This document shows positions 59,293-64,000 of a DNA stretch of 64,000 nucleotides, one piece after another. Under the pieces are notes generated by a model. It saw only the letters and a program-made list of their open reading frames with translations. It ran no database searches and was not told the DNA's origin. The translations under genes were made by a program, and so were the position numbers. This DNA is from Bin87 sp965261195 (GTDB taxonomy: Bacteria > Chloroflexota > Dehalococcoidia > Lucifugimonadales > UBA3495): assembly GCA_965261195.1 (NCBI GenBank), contig OZ253455.1, positions 2,294,001 through 2,358,000 on the forward strand, in the 5' to 3' direction. Position 1 is the first letter of the stretch, and the number at the start of each line of letters is the position of its first letter.

Positions 59293-59636
59293 CTTGGGAC
59301 ACCTATTGCAGGAGCCAGTTGGTCACGAGGTCGACAGGATGCCAGTCCAGTCGGCCTCACCCCATTTCTGGGGCTCGTGACCACGTCCCAGGTGACCCGG
59401 GACGTGTTGCTAAAAGTGGTCGTATTGTACTATTTGAGTACATGGACATGCAAGTGTTCCAGTGGCATCAGAGGTCCAAATCCACCACTGCCGAAAAAGC
59501 GGCCACAAGTTGCCGGGCACCGACAATTTTTGTGCGGACGCCAATCATCTATTGACGGAATTTCGGTAGCGACTGTAATCTGTAGGCTGTAATCAACGAT
59601 TACACAGTCGCTAACGCGCCAACGGAGAAAAATGAC
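59293..59636. other. Region between the transposase and the zinc-ribbon gene, with a dyad
   Basis: 344 bases without a gene. The half next to the transposase probably holds its left terminal repeat. TAGCGACTGTAATC (59567-59580) and GATTACACAGTCGCTA (59598-59613) form an interrupted inverted repeat, a possible operator or terminator in front of the zinc-ribbon/R-M operon. Confidence 0.55.
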
Positions 59637-59828
59637 ATGGCTTACATCAAGATTGACGGCTTTCTATGTGAACGGTGCTGGCACCGCTGGGTGCCACGGC
59701 AACCGAACACGCCAGAGCCAAAGAACTGCCCCAAGTGCAAAAGCCCCTACTGGAATAGACCGCGCATGATGCCGGTGCGCGGCAATCCAGCCTGGCTTAA
59801 GGATGATTCCAAGCAAGCGGTGGCGTGA
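59637..59828 (+). CDS. Small zinc-ribbon protein
   Basis: 63 residues. LCERCWHRW (C-x2-C) and NCPKCKSPYWNRP (C-x2-C) make a zinc ribbon; such short proteins often accompany R-M, BREX-like or toxin genes. It precedes the R-M start by 43 bases. It may regulate the downstream gene, which is inference. Confidence 0.75.
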   Translation: MAYIKIDGFLCERCWHRWVPRQPNTPEPKNCPKCKSPYWNRPRMMPVRGNPAWLKDDSKQAVA

Positions 59829-59871
59829 GCACGGCGACAATGCAAACACCCACATCGAGTCGAGGTACCCA

Positions 59872-62800
59872 ATGACCACAGGAACCATTCAAGACCGCCG
59901 ACGGTTCGCTCAAGAGCAACTGGAGGCGATGGCCTCCCTGCCCAGTGCGGAACACCCCTTCTCCCTGCGGCAGGTCGCCGCAAGCGTGCTGAGCTTTGCG
60001 CCGGTCAGCGACGCGGTCATCGCCGTTGACCGCGAGCGGCAACTGCCGGCTGCCGCAACCGTCATTGGAACCCTGACCAACGAGTTCGGGCCGGACTATC
60101 TGGCCGTCCACTTCGACCTGTCCGCGTTCGGGGACGCCGGACTACGCCGCGATTACGTCACCCTGGCCCAGGTGCAGGCCGCCAACGACATAGCACAGCG
60201 TTACGCCGGCGAGGAACGCTACCCGCTACTGGTCTTCACCCTGCCCGACGGCAGCGGCGTCCAGTTCGTGACCGGCAACCCGTCGCCGGGCGACCGCTAC
60301 CGGCTGCGGGACATCATCCGCGTCACCGCCTACTGGAACAGCTCCAACCGCACCGCGCTGGACTGTCTGGATCAAGTCGGCAGCGCCATCGCCAGCGGAG
60401 GCGTTCCACAGCGGGCCTTCCGCGACGGCTTCAACGTCCAGCCGGTCACCGACGAGTTCTTCAAGGACTACAAGGCTGCCTACGACGACGCCGTGGCGCG
60501 GCTGTCCGCAGGCATGGCGCGAGCCGACGCCGAGCAGTTCACACAGACGCTTTTCAATCGGCTGCTGTTCATCCATTTCGTCAGCCGCAAGGGCTGGCTG
60601 CGCTTCAACGGCAACGCCGACTACCTCAACGCCCTGTGGCATGACTACCAGGCGACACCGAGCGAAACCAACTTCTACCGCGGCCGGCTAAGCACGTTGT
60701 TCTTCGCCGGGCTGAACAATCCGCAGTCCCTTGACCTTATGCGTGACAACCCCACGCTCCACTCGGCCATCGGCGACGTACCTTTCCTCAACGGCGGCCT
60801 GTTTGAGGAAACCGACCTGGACCGCCGGGCCGTGAGCACGGTGCCGGATGAAGCCGTCGCGCCCCTGCTCACCGACCTGTTCCACCGCTACAACTTCACC
60901 GTGATGGAGGCCACGCCGCTGGACACCGAGGTCGCCGTTGACCCGGAGATGCTGGGCAAGCTGTTCGAGGAAACCGTCAACGAGCGGCACAGCAACGGCG
61001 CCTACTACACCCCTCGTCCCGTCGTCGCCTTCATGTGCCGCGAAGCCATCAAGGGCTACCTCAGCGGCAAGAGCATAACCGGCCTGACCGAGGCGAAAAT
61101 TGCCGATTTGGTGGACAACCGCAACCCCGAAGCAATCACGCCGCAGCAGGCCCTCGAAGTTGCAAACGCGGTGTCCGGCATGAAGGCCGTGGATCCCGCT
61201 TGCGGCTCCGGCGCGTTCCTGCTGGGGATGCTCCAGGAAATCCTGGCCCTCAACGACAGCCTGTTCCGCGCCGGCCACACGGCGGAAAGCCTGTACCGGC
61301 AGAAGCTGGACATCATCACCAACAACATTTATGGCGCCGACAAGGACGCCATGGCGGTCAGCACCGCCATGCTACGTCTCTGGCTCAGCCTGGCCGTGGA
61401 CTATGACGGCGACGGCCCGCCGGAGCCGTTGCCCAACCTGGACCTGAAGCTGGTGGCCGGCGACGCCATCGCCGGACCCGACCCGCAACAGCTGGACTTG
61501 ACGTTGCAAAGCATCGTCAACAGCGGCTTGAAAGACGACATCGCCAAATACACCACCGCCCACGGCCAGCGGAAATCTACGCTGAAACAGCGCGTGGACG
61601 ACACCAAGAAAGAATTGCGCGACAACATGAAAAGCGCGGCGCCGGCCGGCGTCGTCGAGTGGCGCATCGACTTCGCCGACGTCATGCTGAACGGCGGCTT
61701 TGACGTGGTGATCGCCAACCCGCCTTATGTGCGGCAGGAAGAAATCACGCCGAAAGCCTACAAGGACGCGCTGACCAAACAGTACGGCGACGCCACGGTA
61801 GCCCGCTCTGACCTGTACTGCTACTTCTACGCCCGCGGGGTAACTGTTCACGTTTGAGGGGACGGCAACGGTTTGCTTTGGACATTCCGTGCTTGGCTGC
61901 CCCTCCACAATAGACCGAATAGTCGGCAGATCCCCGCAACTCTGAACAGTTACCCCGCGGGCTGCAACTGCTGCGCGACGGCGGAATGCACGTCTTCGTC
62001 TGCTCCAACAGCTGGCTGGACGTAGGCTACGGCGCGAAGTTGCAAGAGCATCTGCTCAAAACCGCTCACGTGCAGGCAATCTACGAAAGCGCCGTGCAGC
62101 GGCAGTTTGCCACCGCCGACATCAACACCATCATCAGCGTCATTCGCAAGGCCGACACTGTTGCCGACGGCGACCTGACTCGGTTCGTGTCCCTGCGCGC
62201 CGAGTTTGACGACGCCCTGGCTGAACCAACCAACCGCCGGGAAATCACGCAGACCCGCGCCGGAATGCGGGCCGCCGGCACCAGCGGGCGCAAGTTCGTC
62301 GGCGACAAGTGGGGCGGCAAGTACCTGCGCGCGCCGGACATCTACCACGCCATCCTGAACAACTACGGCGACAAACTGGTTCGCCTAGGCGACGTGGCTA
62401 CGGTGCGCCGTGGCGTAACCACCGGCGCCAACGACTTCTTCTACCTCACGCCGGAACGGATTGCCGAGTTCGACATTGAGGCGGAATACTACCGTCCAGT
62501 AATGACCACGCCGCAGGAATCGCGCCGCATAGCCGTTGACCCGGCCACGCTGCCCAAACGCCTGTTCATGTGCCACAACGACAAGGCCGAACTGGCCGAC
62601 ACCGGGGCGTTGGCGTACATCCAATGGGGAGAGAAGCAGGGGTACCACACTCGCAGCAGCGTGGCATCGCGGCGGCGGTGGTACGACTTGGGGGAAACTT
62701 CCCTAGCACCGCTGTTAATGAACAAAATGATCGACACTACATCTCGGAGTTTCCTTACTGGGAGCCATGTCTACGCCAACAACGTGTTGTATGAAGTTCA

Positions 62801-63149
62801 CTGCGTGGATGAATTGCCTGATAAGATTTGTGCGGCGTTGAACTCTACAGTATGCCAACTGCTGATCAACTTGGAAGGCAGAGTGAATTTCGGCGGCGGT
62901 ATGCTAGAACTCGCAGCATACGAAGCTGAAAATTTGCGCGTCGTCAAAAATCGCTATCTACCGATTTTTGACGACGCGCTTTTTCGCTCCACGGATTGGG
63001 ACGTGCTGGCGCCATCGGCAGCACGGCGTCAGATCGACGCAGCAGTGTTCGACGCACTGGGCCTGACCGCCGGCGAACGAGAGGCGGTGTATGCTGGAGT
63101 AACCGAGCTGGTGGAAAACCGCCGCCGGCGGGCGCGGAGCGTGGGGTAG
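59872..63149 (+). pseudogene. Type IIG-like restriction-modification enzyme interrupted by a MITE
   Basis: ATG 59872 with GAGG upstream. The first frame holds the N-terminal nuclease-like part, then motif I AVDPACGSGAFLLGML (near 450) and motif IV FDVVIANPPYVRQE (near 620), and is cut at 61857 by the MITE, giving a 661-residue stub that ends GVTVHV. Beyond the MITE the frame resumes at LQLLRDGGMHVFVCSNSWLD and runs to 63149 with the target-recognition region (TVRRGVTTGANDFFYLT). Removing the 114-bp MITE plus one 8-bp repeat (122 bp) restores one 1051-residue ORF. The gene looks inactivated recently. Confidence 0.88.
61840..61953 (+). mobile_element. IS66-derived MITE, copy 3
   Basis: 114 bp (one extra C against copies 1 and 2). 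Perfect 8-bp target duplication CCCGCGGG (61832-61839 and 61954-61961). Sits inside the R-M gene. Confidence 0.96.
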
Positions 63150-63172
63150 AACGAAGCCCCAATTCGGCGGTT

Positions 63173-64000
63173 CTATACATTATCCAGCAGCACAGCCGTA
63201 ACGACATAGCGTGGCCGCCCAGTGCCAACTCGTCTGGTACGAACGTTTATACGGACGGCTTGGTTGAGGATTGAGTTGATGTCAACGTCGTCGGCCACGG
63301 ACGGTGCCACGCGCGCCGTAATTATCCGCCCGATTTCGGTGTTCAAAAAATCGGAGTCGACGTTGTCGACTTGAAACTGCGCCCGGGGGCGATAGGGAAA
63401 GAAGCCCAAGAATTTCCCGCCAACCGTCGCGTCGTCCTCGCGGATGTTGTCGTTGCTCAGCCGATTCTCGCTGCGCCGGACTTGGGCTGCGTCGCGAAAG
63501 CCGAACTCGCGCCCCCGGAATTCTAAGGCGCATACTGCCCTGTTGTCCGCTACCGTCTTGAGAAAAGCGCGCACTTGACCGAGCGCACGCGGATCGATTT
63601 CACCGATGGCATCGGCCAACTGCTCATCGTCCCCTACGGACGCTTCCAAGATTGACTTCAACTCCTCAATTGCCAGTTCAACGAGAGTGGACTCGCCGAG
63701 CAAGGGCATCTGGCGGGACGCTTCCTCTACCCGGATGCCAAAGGAGCCGCGGGCAACTCCGGTAACTAACAGACGGTAGTCCTCGCCGTAGGGAACGGTT
63801 CCAGATGGCGGCAATGGCGTCTGCCTCTGACCAACCCCAATGTAATGCACTGCTTTGGCGAATTCCCCAACGCTGTCACTGAAGAAGTCGGCAGACATAC
63901 CGCGATTACGATCTACTGACCGGCCGCTAAAAGTCAGGCGGGCACCGACCAAGCGGGATGAGTGTTCCCCATAAGCCGCGAGTTCCGTTTCAACATCCTG
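63173..64000 (-). CDS. Hypothetical protein, 5' end beyond the window
   Basis: Open from the right edge to the stop at 63173 (about 275 residues visible). It is convergent with the R-M gene. FLKTVADNRAVCALEFRGREF, RLSNDNIREDDATVGGKFLGFFPYRPRAQF and a C-terminal beta-rich part ending RYVVTAVLLDNV suggest a soluble protein that may share the R-M locus. I do not recognise the family. Confidence 0.6.
   Translation of the reverse strand, partial: QDVETELAAYGEHSSRLVGARLTFSGRSVDRNRGMSADFFSDSVGEFAKAVHYIGVGQRQTPLPPSGTVPYGEDYRLLVTGVARGSFGIRVEEASRQMPLLGESTLVELAIEELKSILEASVGDDEQLADAIGEIDPRALGQVRAFLKTVADNRAVCALEFRGREFGFRDAAQVRRSENRLSNDNIREDDATVGGKFLGFFPYRPRAQFQVDNVDSDFLNTEIGRIITARVAPSVADDVDINSILNQAVRINVRTRRVGTGRPRYVVTAVLLDNV

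Noticed and set aside
1..64000. tRNA, rRNA or riboswitch genes
   Set aside because: No cloverleaf, rRNA core or riboswitch motif was recognised by eye on either strand; weak candidates were not reported.

Overview
The window is about 64 kb of GC-rich bacterial DNA. The sequence suggests Chloroflexota, possibly the Dehalococcoidia/SAR202 side. The grounds are lipoproteins with long Thr/Pro linkers, many PaREP1-like proteins, several Uma2 nucleases, CoxG, LLM flavin and DUF1501 proteins, and a mix of ArgJ, YgfZ, IscA and NadC housekeeping genes. This is inferred from gene content; there is no rRNA or tRNA in the window to confirm it.

Layout. 1-4746: an argJ-argB operon (minus strand) split by a low-GC SIR2/P-loop NTPase gene that lies between two inverted ~140-bp repeats. 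4821-8319: an AAA ATPase plus PIN pair (the PIN gene has an in-frame stop), a coiled-coil protein and an aminotransferase. 8426-9726: an ISAs1 element that landed across the left edge of an older IS66-type MITE. 9735-16039: metabolic and hypothetical genes (three Uma2, DUF1015, cyclase, TenA, CoxG). 16095-19096: an IS66 element inserted in the 3' end of a type II restriction gene next to its methyltransferase. 19155-26055: M20 amidohydrolase, lipoproteins, an ABC-2 exporter and an FAD oxidoreductase. 26073-32541: six PaREP1/HEPN-like genes made by tandem duplication, interrupted by a 2.46-kb IS1595-family element that carries passenger genes, then an HNH gene. 33086-40637: gamma-glutamyltransferase, pentapeptide-repeat protein, two A-type Fe-S carriers, NadC, YgfZ and a second ISAs1 copy. 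40808-44576: a DarTG toxin-antitoxin pair with an unknown P-loop protein. 44715-52907: DUF1501, NYN nuclease, radical SAM, LLM oxidoreductase and others. 52963-55807: a MITE, then obgE followed by a nadD-pyrE fusion. 56023-57417: a duplicated PIN toxin-antitoxin module. 57859-59292: a DDE transposase. 59637-64000: a single-chain restriction-modification gene broken by a third MITE copy, and the 3' part of an unknown gene.

The main theme is a genome island rich in defence and toxin genes (SIR2-NTPase, AAA-PIN, type II R-M, PaREP1 array, DarTG, PIN modules, type IIG-like R-M) that is being actively rearranged. Exact target-site duplications allow the order of several insertions to be read directly. 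At least four defence-type genes carry lesions or altered ends: the PIN gene, the type II restriction gene, the large R-M gene, and the SIR2 gene whose stop codon comes from a MITE end. The strongest candidates for something new are the six-gene PaREP1 array, with mosaic halves and a conserved R-x4-H motif, and the MITE-bracketed SIR2-NTPase unit inside an arginine operon.
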